Of a stretch of 64,000 nucleotides of DNA, positions 17,897 to 27,594 are shown in pieces. The notes beneath the pieces are model-generated. The model was not told the origin of the DNA. It saw only the letters and a list, made by a program, of their open reading frames with translations, and did no database searches. Made by a program: the position numbers and the translations under genes. Within the stretch, counting starts at the first letter, position 1; each line of letters begins with the position of its first letter. The DNA comes from Arsenicicoccus bolidensis DSM 15745 (GTDB lineage Bacteria > Actinomycetota > Actinomycetes > Actinomycetales > Dermatophilaceae), in NCBI RefSeq assembly GCF_000426385.1, contig NZ_AUFG01000002.1:62001-126000 (forward strand). Direction: 5' to 3'.

Positions 17897-18807
17897 GCAC
17901 CCTCGCCCTGCACCAGGTCTCGCGCTGGTTCGGCGACCTCGTCGCCGTCAACGACATAACGATGGACATCGGACCCGGAGTCACGGGCCTGCTCGGCCCC
18001 AACGGCGCCGGCAAGTCCACCCTGATCGCGCTCATGTCGGGCTTCCTGTCCCCCTCGGCGGGGTCGGTGACGCTCGACGGCGAGCCCACCTGGCGCAACC
18101 CCGGCGTCTACCGCCACCTCGGGCTCGTGCCCGAGCGCGAGTCCGTCATGGAGCACCTGACGGGGCGGGCGTTCGTGCGGGCCAACGCCGAGCTGCACGG
18201 CCTGCCCGACCCCGGCGCCGCCGCCGAGGCCGCGATGGAGCTCGTCGAGATGAACGACCCGGCGTCGCGGGTCATCCGGACCTACTCCAAGGGCATGCGC
18301 CAGCGCATCAAGATGGCCAGCGCGCTCGTCCACGACCCGGCCGTGCTGCTGCTCGACGAACCCTTCAACGGCATGGACCCACGCCAGCGGATGCACCTCA
18401 TGGAGCTCCTGCGGCGCATGGGGTCCGAGGGCCGGACCGTGCTGTTCAGCTCGCACATCCTCGAGGAAGTCGAGCAGGTCGCCCGGCAGATCGAGGTCGT
18501 GGTGGCCGGACGCCACGCGGCGAGCGGCGACTTCGGCGCCATACGGCGTCTCATGACCGACCGACCCAACCACTATGTCGTCCGCTCGTCGGACGACCGC
18601 CGGCTCGCCGCCGCCCTGGTCGCCGACCCGTGCGTCCGCGGAGTCTCGTTGCGGCCCAAGGGCGGTCTGGACGTCGAGGCCGTCGACTTCGGCCGGTTCA
18701 CCCACGTGCTGCCCCGCGTCTCGCGCGACCTCTCGGTCCGCCTGATCGAGGTCAGCCCCACCGACGAGTCGCTGGAGAGCGTCTTCTCCTACCTGGTGTC
18801 CTCATGA
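17893..18807 (+). CDS. ABC exporter ATP-binding protein (second pair)
   Basis: A 304-residue ATPase with Walker A GPNGAGKSTLIALM (about 36-49), signature YSKGMRQRIKMASALV and Walker B AVLLLDEPFNGMD; the D-loop residue is Met-Asp rather than Leu-Asp. The start at 17893 overlaps the preceding permease stop. Its similarity to the first ATPase suggests that the operon encodes a heteromeric exporter or two related ones. Confidence 0.9.
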   Translation: MSTLALHQVSRWFGDLVAVNDITMDIGPGVTGLLGPNGAGKSTLIALMSGFLSPSAGSVTLDGEPTWRNPGVYRHLGLVPERESVMEHLTGRAFVRANAELHGLPDPGAAAEAAMELVEMNDPASRVIRTYSKGMRQRIKMASALVHDPAVLLLDEPFNGMDPRQRMHLMELLRRMGSEGRTVLFSSHILEEVEQVARQIEVVVAGRHAASGDFGAIRRLMTDRPNHYVVRSSDDRRLAAALVADPCVRGVSLRPKGGLDVEAVDFGRFTHVLPRVSRDLSVRLIEVSPTDESLESVFSYLVSS

Positions 18808-19535
18808 ATCCCACCGTGATCCGCCTCGCCTTCTCCTCCCTGCTCGGCCGCAGCCGATCCCTCGGGCTGCTCGCGCTGCCGCTCGTGCTCCTCGCGGTCT
18901 GCCTGCTCGCCCGGCTGGCCGGCGGGGAGCCGCAGTCCACCGACGGCACCCTCGGACGCGCCGTCATGTCCGGGCTCGGGCTCGCCGTCGTCGTCCCCAT
19001 GCTGGCCCTGCTCGTCGCCGCCCAGCTGCTCGGCAACGAGATGGACGACGGCACCATCGCCTACCTGCTGTCCAAGCCGATCCCCCGCTGGCACATCGTC
19101 GTCAGCAAGCTCATCACCGCGATCACGGCGACGCTGCTGCTCGGGGCGGTGCCGATGATGCTCGCCTCGCTGGTCCTCGACCACACCGACCTCGGCAAGG
19201 CGCTCGGGTGGGGGGTGGGTGCGGCGGTGGCGTCCGTGGCCTACTCGGCGCTGTTCCTCGCGCTGTCGTCGATGACCAAGCACTCTGTCGTGTGGGGCCT
19301 GATGTACCTCCTCGTCTGGGAGGGTGCCCTCGCCACCCTGCTCGAGGGCATCTCCTGGCTCAGCATCCGGTCGTGGAGCACCCGCATCGCCGGCTGGGCG
19401 GGCGACATGTCGGTGATCAGCGTCGACAGCGCGCCCCTCGGCTATGCCTGGATCGCGTCGGGCGTGGTGCTCGTGGCGGGGACCGCGTGGGCGGCATACC
19501 GCCTGCGCGGCCTGTCGATCACCGGGGACGACTGA
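18804..19535 (+). CDS. ABC-2 type permease (second pair)
   Basis: A 243-residue membrane protein with about six helices. It has the ABC-2 feature of a conserved amphipathic segment (NEMDDGTIAYLLSKPIPRWHIVVSKL at about 74-99) before helix 3, as in NosY/CcmB-like permeases. It ends the operon; a 548-nt non-coding, repeat-filled stretch follows before convergent nadE. Confidence 0.87.
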   Translation: MNPTVIRLAFSSLLGRSRSLGLLALPLVLLAVCLLARLAGGEPQSTDGTLGRAVMSGLGLAVVVPMLALLVAAQLLGNEMDDGTIAYLLSKPIPRWHIVVSKLITAITATLLLGAVPMMLASLVLDHTDLGKALGWGVGAAVASVAYSALFLALSSMTKHSVVWGLMYLLVWEGALATLLEGISWLSIRSWSTRIAGWAGDMSVISVDSAPLGYAWIASGVVLVAGTAWAAYRLRGLSITGDD

Positions 19536-19610
19536 CCTGGCCGCGGTGCCGGCCGGACATCTCGCCGACGTCAGGCCGCCCGCCTGCCCGGAGCGCTCCC
19601 GACAGCGTTC

Positions 19611-19679
19611 GTGCGCTCGCAGCTCACGAACTGCCGGTCTCAGGCGCCGAAATCGGACGTTCGTGAGCTCGGAGCGCAC
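19611..19679. repeat. Family D inverted repeat
   Basis: Arms of 21 nt (19611-19631 and 19659-19679) match at 19 of 21 positions; the right arm read on the minus strand is GTGCGCTCCGAGCTCACGAA plus C. The same 20-mer begins the tandem array at 28621. Confidence 0.85.
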
Positions 19680-19769
19680 ATCTGCACGTTCACGACGCCG
19701 GCGCCGTGCAGAGTCAGCGCTCCCAGCGCGGCCCCCGCACGCCCCCACGACCCGCACCGTGCACAGTCA

Positions 19770-19800
19770 GCGCTCCCAGCGCTCCCAGCGCTCCCAGCGC
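19770..19800. repeat. Tandem repeat, 9 nt x 3
   Basis: GCGCTCCCA is repeated three times followed by GCGC. A related CAGCGCTCCCAGCGC stands at about 19715-19729. GCGCTCCCAG also occurs in the family D array at 28.7 kb. Confidence 0.8.
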
Positions 19801-19898
19801 ACCCGAGGCGCGGGCTCGCGTCATGCGGTGGCCACGAGGGGCGGCGGGCGGCTCGCCATACGGGCTGGAGGGGTCAGGACCGGCCCGCCCGCACGATC

Positions 19899-19999
19899 GG
19901 GTGGACTCGGCCACCGTGATGAGTAGCGTTCTCCACCCGATGACGACGAGCCAGGGAACGGGTGGATTCGGCCACCGTGATGGGTGGCGTTCTCCACCC
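19899..19999. repeat. Family E: two tandem hairpin units
   Basis: Two copies of a 40-bp unit (19899-19938 and 19960-19999, period 61) each begin GGGTGGA and end TCCACCC, with a shared interior (TCGGCCACCGTGATG). The arms of each unit can pair. Confidence 0.85.
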
Positions 20000-20020
20000 G
20001 ACGAGGACGCGCCAGGGATC

Positions 20021-20083
20021 CGCCTGGGTTCGACACATCGACCTGGCGTGCCAACCCAGGTCGATGTGACTACCTGAGGTAGG

Positions 20084-20086
<3 letters not shown>
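20021..20086. repeat. Family A palindromic element, copy 2 (partial)
   Basis: The right half matches family A (GTGACTACCTGAGGTAGG at about 20066-20083) and the loop motif is present on the minus strand as CCTGGGTTGGCACGCC. An inner hairpin ACATCGACCTGG/CCAGGTCGATGT (20035-20046, 20056-20067) is perfect. The element ends in TCA at 20084-20086, which is the nadE stop codon. Confidence 0.85.
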
Positions 20087-22132
<2,046 letters not shown>

Positions 22133-22187
22133 CCCGCCATCCTGCCACCCACCCCGCGCGGAGCCCTGCTGGTCGCCCCTCCACGCG

Positions 22188-22254
22188 CCATTGGTCACCA
22201 ATGACGTCCCAGAGCCATGCTTGAACGATCCAAAACGTCACTGGTGACCAATGG
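22188..22254. repeat. Family C palindromic element, copy 1
   Basis: A 67-bp element with 20-nt arms (22188-22207, 22235-22254; 19 of 20 matching) containing CATTGGTCACCAATG, and a 27-nt loop ending GAACGATCCAAA. An element with the same arm and loop lengths is at 59565-59631. It lies between the lrp-type gene and nadE, just upstream of the nadE start. Confidence 0.9.
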
Positions 22255-22304
22255 TGGAGGCCTGATCGGGCGGTTGGGGATCCTGGGCCGTATGGCGGAG
22301 GGGC

Positions 22305-22823
22305 CTACCGCGTCTGGGGTCGCCGCCCGGTGGCCCGGCCACGGCGCGGGCGATGCTGCGCTGCGACGCCCTGGGCCACGAGCAGGTCGGTGCGATAGGG
22401 GATCACCTCGCGCAGGTAGATCGTGGTGGAGGTGCGAATCACGCCGGGCGACAGGCGGATCAGCTCCGAGACGCGATAGAGGTCGTCGGGGCCGGTGGCC
22501 ACCACGCGGACCAGCAGGTCCGTCTCGCCGGCCGGCGCCATGCACTCGACGACCTCGGGGATGCGGCTGAGCGACGCGATGGCGGCGTCGATCTGGTGCT
22601 GGTCGAGCTCGGCCGCCACGTGCGCCGAGACGCCGTAGCCCAACGACTCCGGCGTGACGCGGGACGAGTGCCGTCGCAGGACCCCGTCCTCGCGCAGCCG
22701 CTCGAGCCGGGCCTGCACCGTGCCGCGGGCGAGGCCGGTGCGCTGCGCGAGCAGCATCACCGTCATGCGGGGATCCTCGTCGAGCGCCAGCACGATCCGA
22801 CGGTCGGTCTCGTCCAGGGCCAT
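22305..22823 (-). CDS. Lrp/AsnC-family transcriptional regulator
   Basis: A 172-residue protein with an N-terminal helix-turn-helix (ALDETDRRIVLALDEDPRMTVMLLAQRTGLARGTVQARLERL, about 2-43) and a C-terminal RAM ligand-binding domain (AHVAAELDQHQIDAAIASLSRIPEV, then GETDLLVRVVATGPDDLYRV, about 65-140). A basic tail follows. Lrp/AsnC proteins sense amino acids and often regulate themselves and a neighbour. The ATG at 22823 has AGGAGG 7 nt upstream. The upstream 494-nt non-coding region contains repeated TGATCG-type sequences (near 22868, 22895 and 22940) that could be its binding sites. Confidence 0.88.
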   Translation of the reverse strand: MALDETDRRIVLALDEDPRMTVMLLAQRTGLARGTVQARLERLREDGVLRRHSSRVTPESLGYGVSAHVAAELDQHQIDAAIASLSRIPEVVECMAPAGETDLLVRVVATGPDDLYRVSELIRLSPGVIRTSTTIYLREVIPYRTDLLVAQGVAAQHRPRRGRATGRRPQTR

Positions 22824-23116
22824 GAACGCCTCCTGTCCCACCACGCCCTCGCGCGGTGGTCGGTCTGATCGATGTTGCGCACCTCGCCGCGCGCGGATCG
22901 ATCATATCGACCAATGACGGTGTTGGCTGTTGCGCAGGTTGATCGTCATACGGTCTGATCGAGGTCAGCAGGGTCGACGGGACACCATCTCGACGACCCG
23001 GGCCGGCCTCACCACCACGAGCGTCGACCCGAGAGGAACGGCGCGACGCCCACGAGGCCGAGCGGCGGACCAGCCGGCAGCGCACCCGCTGCGGACCTCC
23101 TCGAGAGCACCAGCGC

Positions 23117-23148
23117 CAGGGGCGCCGACGACACCGTCGGCGCCCCTG
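23117..23148 (+). terminator. Strong hairpin, probable terminator of an unassigned short transcript
   Basis: CAGGGGCGCCGACG (23117-23130) and CGTCGGCGCCCCTG (23135-23148) form a perfect 14-bp stem with an ACAC loop. No T-run follows, which is usual in high-GC actinobacteria. No annotated gene ends here, so it may terminate a small RNA or leader transcript. Confidence 0.55.
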
Positions 23149-23156
23149 CTGCATGC

Positions 23157-23227
23157 GGACCTACCCCAGGTAGTCACATCGACCGGCGTTAGCACGCCAG
23201 GCGAGTGTGACTACCTCAGGTAGGTCC
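23157..23227. repeat. Family A palindromic element, copy 3 (complete)
   Basis: Arms of 22 nt (23157-23178 and 23206-23227) match at 20 of 22 positions, with borders GGACCTACC and GGTAGGTCC; the loop again contains GTTAGCACGCCAGG. Confidence 0.9.
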
Positions 23228-23233
23228 GGCGGA

Positions 23234-23299
23234 TGACAAGAATCCTTGACATGCGAGGCGCCCCCGGCATACGGTCGAGAAGTCAAGCATCCTTGACAT
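23234..23299 (+). promoter_or_regulatory. xre promoter flanked by two operator copies
   Basis: CAAGAATCCTTGACAT (23237-23252) and CAAGCATCCTTGACAT (23284-23299) are 47 bp apart; each has CAAG-N4-CTTG dyad symmetry. The first supplies the -35 TTGACA (23246-23251), followed 18 nt later by TACGGT (23270-23275); the second lies over the expected transcription start. This is a textbook arrangement for autorepression by the Xre protein encoded just downstream (AGGAGG before 23318). Confidence 0.75.
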
Positions 23300-23317
23300 C
23301 GGCGATCAGGAGGGGCG

Positions 23318-23527
23318 ATGCCCGACAGTCCGCTGCGTACGCGCCGCCAGGCCGCCGGCCTCACGCAGGCCGACCTGGCCGCGAGCGTCGGCGTCTCGCG
23401 GCAGACCGTCGTGGCGATGGAGCGCGGCGACTACGCACCCAGCGTCTATCTCGCCCTCCGCACCGCCCGCGCCCTGCACACCACGGTGGAGGAGATCTTC
23501 ACCCTCGACCAGGAGGACCACGCATGA
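23318..23527 (+). CDS. Xre-family helix-turn-helix regulator
   Basis: A 69-residue protein that is almost entirely an HTH_3 domain (LRTRRQAAGLTQADLAASVGVSRQTVVAMERGDYAPSVYLALRTARAL, about 6-53). Small Xre proteins of this size are commonly paired with a membrane protein and regulate that pair. The next gene overlaps its stop by 4 nt. Two matching operators lie in its promoter. Confidence 0.9.
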   Translation: MPDSPLRTRRQAAGLTQADLAASVGVSRQTVVAMERGDYAPSVYLALRTARALHTTVEEIFTLDQEDHA

Positions 23528-24120
23528 CCCAGCGCAGCACACGGCCCGGCCGGCTCGAGCGGCTCGGCGACCGGTTCCTCAACCTGGACTCGCCGACCTA
23601 CGGCGACGAGCGCGAGCGCGCGGTCGTCCTCGCGGCCTCGTCCCTCGCCGCCTCCGTCGGCCTGGTCGCGCTCATGGCCTTCACGATCCTGCTGGCCCTC
23701 ACGGGACTGCCCACCGTCGGCTTCGCCCTGTGGATCCTGGCCGTGCTGATCTCCCTCACGATGACGGGCTACGCCAAGGCCAAGGGGGTCGACATCCAGG
23801 CGCTCGGGAGCCGAGGGTCGGGGCGGCTGACGACGTGGGCGACCATCGCGAGCTTCGGCACCGTGCTGGTCTGGGTCCTCGCGACCTACTACTGGGTCAC
23901 GAACGGCCACGGCGTGCTGCCCGTGAACTGGTCCCCGGACCTCAGCACACCCGCCGGGAGCGGCGACCAGCGGGGCTGGCTCCGATCGATGCTGGTCGGC
24001 GCCGTCGGCGGAGGACTCGTCGGCACCGTGTGGATGCTGATCGACAACGCCCGCCGGCGCAAGGCCGCTCGCGCCCAGCTCGAGGAGTCCGACCGCCGGG
24101 AGCTGCCCGACGAGGACTGA
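23524..24120 (+). CDS. Membrane protein coupled to Xre regulator, unknown function
   Basis: A 198-residue protein with about four hydrophobic helices (about 37-57, 62-80, 100-122 and 153-170), an N-terminal Arg-rich cytoplasmic part and a charged C-terminus (RRRKAARAQLEESDRREL). I do not recognise the family beyond its pairing with a small Xre gene, an arrangement seen with DUF2178-like proteins in many Gram-positive bacteria. Confidence 0.75.
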   Translation: MTQRSTRPGRLERLGDRFLNLDSPTYGDERERAVVLAASSLAASVGLVALMAFTILLALTGLPTVGFALWILAVLISLTMTGYAKAKGVDIQALGSRGSGRLTTWATIASFGTVLVWVLATYYWVTNGHGVLPVNWSPDLSTPAGSGDQRGWLRSMLVGAVGGGLVGTVWMLIDNARRRKAARAQLEESDRRELPDED

Positions 24121-24160
24121 GCGGCGGGCGGCATACGGCCTGGCTGGCAGAATGACGACC

Positions 24161-25567
24161 ATGGCCTCCCTCGCTGACGTGACCCCTCCCATCGCCCTCG
24201 GTGCCCTCGACGGTCGCTATCGCAAGGCCGTCGCGCCGCTGGTCGACCACCTGTCCGAGGCCGCGCTCAACCGGACGCGCGTGCACGTCGAGGTCGAGTG
24301 GCTGATCCACCTCACGCAGCACCAGGTCGTGCCGGGCGTCCGCCGGCTCACGGACGACGAGGTTGCCCGGCTGCGAGCGGTCGTCACCGACTTCGGGGCC
24401 GAGGACATCGCCGAGCTCGCCGAGATCGAGCGCGAGACCGTCCACGACGTCAAGGCGGTCGAGTACTACCTGCAGCGCCGCGTCGACCGGATCGCCCCGG
24501 GCGACGCCGCGCAGCTCAAGCAGCTCATCCACTTCTGCTGCACGAGCGAGGACATCAACAACCTCAGCTATGCCCTGATGATCCAGGGGGCGGTCCGCGA
24601 GGTGTGGCTGCCCAAGGCCCGGTCGGTCGTGGACCAGCTCGCCGAGATGGCGCGGGCGCTGCGCGACGTCCCGCTGCTCGCCCACACGCACGGCCAGCCG
24701 GCCACGCCCACGACCATGGGCAAGGAGATCGCCGTCATGGCGCACCGCCTCGGCCGGCAGCTGCGGCGGATCGAGGGCCAGGAGTTCCTCGGCAAGCTCA
24801 ACGGCGCCACCGGCACGTATGGCGCCCACCTCGCCGCCGTCCCCGACGCCGACTGGGCCGCGATCTCCGAGGCCTTCGTCGAGGGGCTCGGCCTCACCTG
24901 GAACCCCCTCACCACGCAAATCGAGAGCCACGACTGGCAGGCCGAGCTGTATGCCGACACCGCCCGCTTCAACCGGATCCTGCACAACGTGTGCACCGAC
25001 TTCTGGACCTACATCTCCATGGGCTACTACGCGCAGGTGCGCGGCCAGGGCACGGTCGGGTCGAGCACGATGCCGCACAAGGTCAACCCGATCCGCTTCG
25101 AGAACGCCGAGGCCAACCTCGAGGTGTCGTGCGCGCTGCTCGACGTGCTGGGGTACACGCTGGTGCAGTCGCGGCTGCAGCGTGACCTGACCGACTCCTC
25201 CATGCAGCGCAACGTCGGGACGGCATACGGCCACTCGATGCTGGCCCTGGACAACGTGGCTCGCGGCCTCGCCGGTCTGGACGCGGTCCCGGCCCGCATG
25301 GCCGCCGACCTCGACGGCAACTGGGAGGTGCTCGGCGAGCCGGTCCAGTCGGCGATGCGGGCGCTCGGGGCGCAGGGCGTCGCGGGGATGGACAACCCCT
25401 ACGAGCGGCTCAAGGAGCTGACCCGCGGGCGCCGCATCGGGCAGACCGAGCTCGTGGAGTTCGTGCGCGGGCTGGGGCTGCCCACGGAGGTCGAGGAGCG
25501 GCTCGCCGCCATGACCCCGCAGACCTATGTCGGCCACGCCTCGGAGCTGGTCGATCGCCTCGGCTGA
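24161..25567 (+). CDS. purB: Adenylosuccinate lyase
   Basis: The 468-residue product belongs to the fumarase/aspartase superfamily, PurB of the E. coli type. It catalyses two fumarate-releasing steps of purine synthesis (SAICAR to AICAR and adenylosuccinate to AMP). The family signature GSSTMPHKVNPIRFEN is at about 300-315; catalytic His candidates are in HTHGQPATPTTMGKE (about 172-186), and TSEDINNLSYAL is at about 128-139. ATGs at 24152 and 24161 are both possible; I prefer 24161, 7 nt after CAGAAT, which resembles the leaderless promoters nearby. Confidence 0.96.
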   Translation: MASLADVTPPIALGALDGRYRKAVAPLVDHLSEAALNRTRVHVEVEWLIHLTQHQVVPGVRRLTDDEVARLRAVVTDFGAEDIAELAEIERETVHDVKAVEYYLQRRVDRIAPGDAAQLKQLIHFCCTSEDINNLSYALMIQGAVREVWLPKARSVVDQLAEMARALRDVPLLAHTHGQPATPTTMGKEIAVMAHRLGRQLRRIEGQEFLGKLNGATGTYGAHLAAVPDADWAAISEAFVEGLGLTWNPLTTQIESHDWQAELYADTARFNRILHNVCTDFWTYISMGYYAQVRGQGTVGSSTMPHKVNPIRFENAEANLEVSCALLDVLGYTLVQSRLQRDLTDSSMQRNVGTAYGHSMLALDNVARGLAGLDAVPARMAADLDGNWEVLGEPVQSAMRALGAQGVAGMDNPYERLKELTRGRRIGQTELVEFVRGLGLPTEVEERLAAMTPQTYVGHASELVDRLG

Positions 25568-25580
25568 CAGGATGGGCATC

Positions 25581-26210
25581 ATGACCCGTAGCAGCCTGCG
25601 CCTCGCCGCGCCCGTCCTCGCCCCCGTCTGCGCCTCCGTGCTGGCCCTGTCGGCGTGCGGCGGCGGCACGTCCACGACCGCCGGCACGAGCACGACGAGC
25701 GCAGCCGCCGGCGCCTCGCCGTCCGCCTCGGCCGCATCGTCCAGCGCGGCGACCGGGACCGCGACGCCGACGAGCGCGCCCGCGGACTGCCCGACCGAGG
25801 CCACGCGGACGTTCGCCAAGACGCGCTTCGTCGCCGACGTGGGTCTCGCGGCCGGGACCTTCCACCGCTGGATCTACAAGCCCTACCAGGAGGGCGCCTT
25901 CCAGCAGGGCGCACAGGGACGCCGGACCGCCATCGCCAAGGCCGTCGCCGTGGCCGCGCTCGACGTCAAGCTGATCAGCAACGCCTACGAGAACGTCAAG
26001 GCCGACCCGCAGCTCTGCCAGGCCATCGGCGGACCGCTCGGCAGGCTCAAGGACCAGACCACCACCATGAAGGATCAGATCACCAAGGGTGACCTGAGCT
26101 CGATCGCCGCCACCGAGGCGCTCGTCTCGGCCGTGCTCGGCAGCTCGCAGAAGGCCGGCCTCCCCATCGAGGAGACGACCGACCAGAGCAAGGCCGGCGT
26201 CGGCGGCTGA
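25581..26210 (+). CDS. Lipoprotein of unknown function
   Basis: A 209-residue protein with a lipoprotein signal peptide (lipobox ALSAC at about 23-27), a Ser/Thr/Ala-rich linker (about 30-68) and a soluble helical C-terminal domain (about 70-209) with two Cys (ADCPTEATR and PQLCQAIGG) that could form a disulfide. It is anchored outside the membrane. I do not recognise the domain. The start at 25581 is 7 nt after CAGGAT, suggesting a leaderless start. A 28-bp-stem palindrome follows the gene. Confidence 0.75.
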   Translation: MTRSSLRLAAPVLAPVCASVLALSACGGGTSTTAGTSTTSAAAGASPSASAASSSAATGTATPTSAPADCPTEATRTFAKTRFVADVGLAAGTFHRWIYKPYQEGAFQQGAQGRRTAIAKAVAVAALDVKLISNAYENVKADPQLCQAIGGPLGRLKDQTTTMKDQITKGDLSSIAATEALVSAVLGSSQKAGLPIEETTDQSKAGVGG

Positions 26211-26248
26211 TCGCCCCCGCACCCAGCGTCGTATGGCGGGACGCCCCG

Positions 26249-26310
26249 CACCCGACATCGGGGCTACTCCTGGTGGTGAAAGCCACCAGAAGTAGCCCCG
26301 ATGTCCGGTG
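26249..26310. repeat. Long hairpin palindrome, 28-bp stem
   Basis: Arms 26249-26276 and 26283-26310 match at 26 of 28 positions around a 6-nt loop; the stem core is GACATCGGGGCTACT. No T-run follows. It may be a terminator or another mobile-type palindrome; I see one copy only. Confidence 0.85.
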
Positions 26311-26436
26311 ATCACCTGGTTGGGGGTGCCACGGGCCGCATGGCGGGCAGGTCCCGCACGTGGGCCGCCGCCGGGGGCACACTGACGAGGAGGCCAGGCC
26401 ACGGGTCCGGCCGGCGTCCGCGCTAGGAGGTTCCTC

Positions 26437-26961
26437 ATGTCCACCAACCCGATCGACACGTGGGTCACGGTGCCTCGCCGCCTGCGCCGCTACGCCGAGG
26501 TGCTGGCGCCGGGCGTGTGGTGGATCGGCCACGAGGCGGTCGACGCCTCACGCGCGCGGGCGCTGCTGCTCGACGACGACTTCGCCGTCGTGCCGATCAA
26601 GGGGGACCACCTCACGACGATGAGGCAGGGCCAGGCCGCCGTCGCCGCCGCGCTGCGCCTGCCCGGGTCGGCCGCCGTCAACCTCGACGGGCTGGTCGAC
26701 GCCCTGCGCGACCTCGACCTGTGGTGGCCGCGCACCCGCCGCATCGTCCTGCTCTGGTCCGAGGCCCACGTGCTGCGCGAGGCGGACCCGGCCGGCTTCG
26801 ACGAGCTCGTGTCGGTCCTGTCCGAGGCGCACCAAGGCCTGTGGCGCTCCGAGCGTGACGCCGCCGTCACCGGCGACGAGCACGAACGCGTCCTCGAGAC
26901 CGTCCTCGTCCCCGCCACCGACGCCGCGCGGATGGACCCCACGGATCCCGCGATCCAGTGA
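26437..26961 (+). CDS. Barstar-family ribonuclease inhibitor
   Basis: A 174-residue protein, longer than classical barstar (about 90). The barstar-like part is about 62-150: an initial LPGSAAVNLDGLVDALRDLDLWWP segment (barstar helix and acidic patch), RRIVLLWSEAHVLREADP and FDELVSVLSEAHQGL. Barstar binds and blocks barnase-type RNases with its acidic helix. The very next gene, overlapping by 4 nt, encodes a guanyl-specific RNase of the barnase/RNase Sa superfamily, which strongly supports the assignment. The inhibitor is cytoplasmic (no signal peptide) and would protect the cell before or during export of the RNase. AGGAGG precedes the ATG. Confidence 0.85.
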   Translation: MSTNPIDTWVTVPRRLRRYAEVLAPGVWWIGHEAVDASRARALLLDDDFAVVPIKGDHLTTMRQGQAAVAAALRLPGSAAVNLDGLVDALRDLDLWWPRTRRIVLLWSEAHVLREADPAGFDELVSVLSEAHQGLWRSERDAAVTGDEHERVLETVLVPATDAARMDPTDPAIQ

Positions 26962-27503
26962 GCCGTATGCCGTCCGCCCGCCGCCTCGCAGCCCTGCTGC
27001 TCGGCGGCGGCGTGCTGCTCGCGGGGTGCACGACTCCGGCCACCCCGGGCGGTGACGGCGACCCGACGACGACGGCGGCCACCGGCATACGGCCTGCGAC
27101 CCCCACGACCAGCACGACCAGCACGGCCGGCACCACCAGTCCCCGCTCGACCAGTCCCCGCTCGACCAGTCCCCGGTCGAACAGCCCCCGGTCGACGGGC
27201 CGGTCGATCCCACCCTGCTCGCCGCAGGAGCTGCCCGCCCAGGTGCCCCCGGTGATCGAGGCGATCCGCGCGGGCGGCCCGTTCCGGCACCCGCGCAACG
27301 ACGGCGTGACCTTCGGCAACCGCGAGCGCCTGCTGCCGCTGGAGCAGCGCGGCTACTACCGGGAGTACACCGTGCCCACGCCCGGTGCCTCGACCCGCGG
27401 CGCCCGCAGGATCATCACCGGCGGCGGCGCGGCGCGCAGCCCGCTGCACTGGTACTACACGGCCGACCACTACGAGAGCTTCTGCGAGATCCCGCGGCCC
27501 TGA
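26958..27503 (+). CDS. Guanyl-specific ribonuclease (RNase Sa/N1 type), predicted lipoprotein
   Basis: A 181-residue protein: lipoprotein signal with lipobox LLAGC (about 18-24), a Thr/Ser/Pro/Arg linker built from a 15-nt repeat, and a C-terminal RNase Sa-type domain (about 90-181). The catalytic Glu (YYREYTVPTPG), Arg (STRGARRII) and His (TADHYESF) of RNase Sa are all present, as are two Cys near the domain ends that match its disulfide. It should cleave RNA after G outside the cell while tethered to the membrane. Start at GTG 26958 overlaps the barstar stop (GTGA); ATG 26967 is an alternative. Unlike secreted RNase Sa it is anchored, which is unusual. Confidence 0.88.
   Translation: MSRMPSARRLAALLLGGGVLLAGCTTPATPGGDGDPTTTAATGIRPATPTTSTTSTAGTTSPRSTSPRSTSPRSNSPRSTGRSIPPCSPQELPAQVPPVIEAIRAGGPFRHPRNDGVTFGNRERLLPLEQRGYYREYTVPTPGASTRGARRIITGGGAARSPLHWYYTADHYESFCEIPRP
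27138..27197 (+). repeat. In-frame tandem repeat, 15 nt x 4
   Basis: The unit AGTCCCCGCTCGACC occurs exactly twice and then twice with changes, encoding the repeated Ser-Pro-Arg-Ser-Thr linker between the lipobox and the RNase domain. Its length could vary by slippage. Confidence 0.8.
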
Positions 27504-27594
27504 CTGCCGCCCATGGGACTCGCGAACAGGACTGGTGCCCGGCGCCGCCCGGACAGCCTGGGGCCGCGGGGCCCGCGTGGTGCAGGCTGGTCCC

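Larger units (their letters stand above)
19536..20083. other. Repeat-rich intergenic region between convergent genes
   Basis: This 548-nt stretch has no gene I can support. It is nearly filled by repeats: a family D inverted repeat (19611-19679), GC-rich tandem units (19770-19800), two family E hairpins (19899-19999), and a half copy of family A (20021-20086) that touches the nadE stop codon. Confidence 0.75.
22824..23317. other. lrp-xre divergent intergenic region
   Basis: This 494-nt stretch contains several TGATCG/GATCGA motifs next to the lrp-type gene, an unassigned stretch (about 22930-23116) that ends in a strong hairpin (23117-23148), a complete family A palindrome (23157-23227), and the promoter/operator region of the xre gene (23234-23299). 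A small frame exists from 22930 but it overlaps the hairpin and palindrome and looks non-coding. Confidence 0.6.

Noticed and set aside
22930-23223. 97-residue plus-strand frame between the lrp-type and xre genes
   Set aside because: It runs through a strong hairpin and a family A palindrome and ends in their translation; composition is Thr/Arg/Pro-rich without conserved features.
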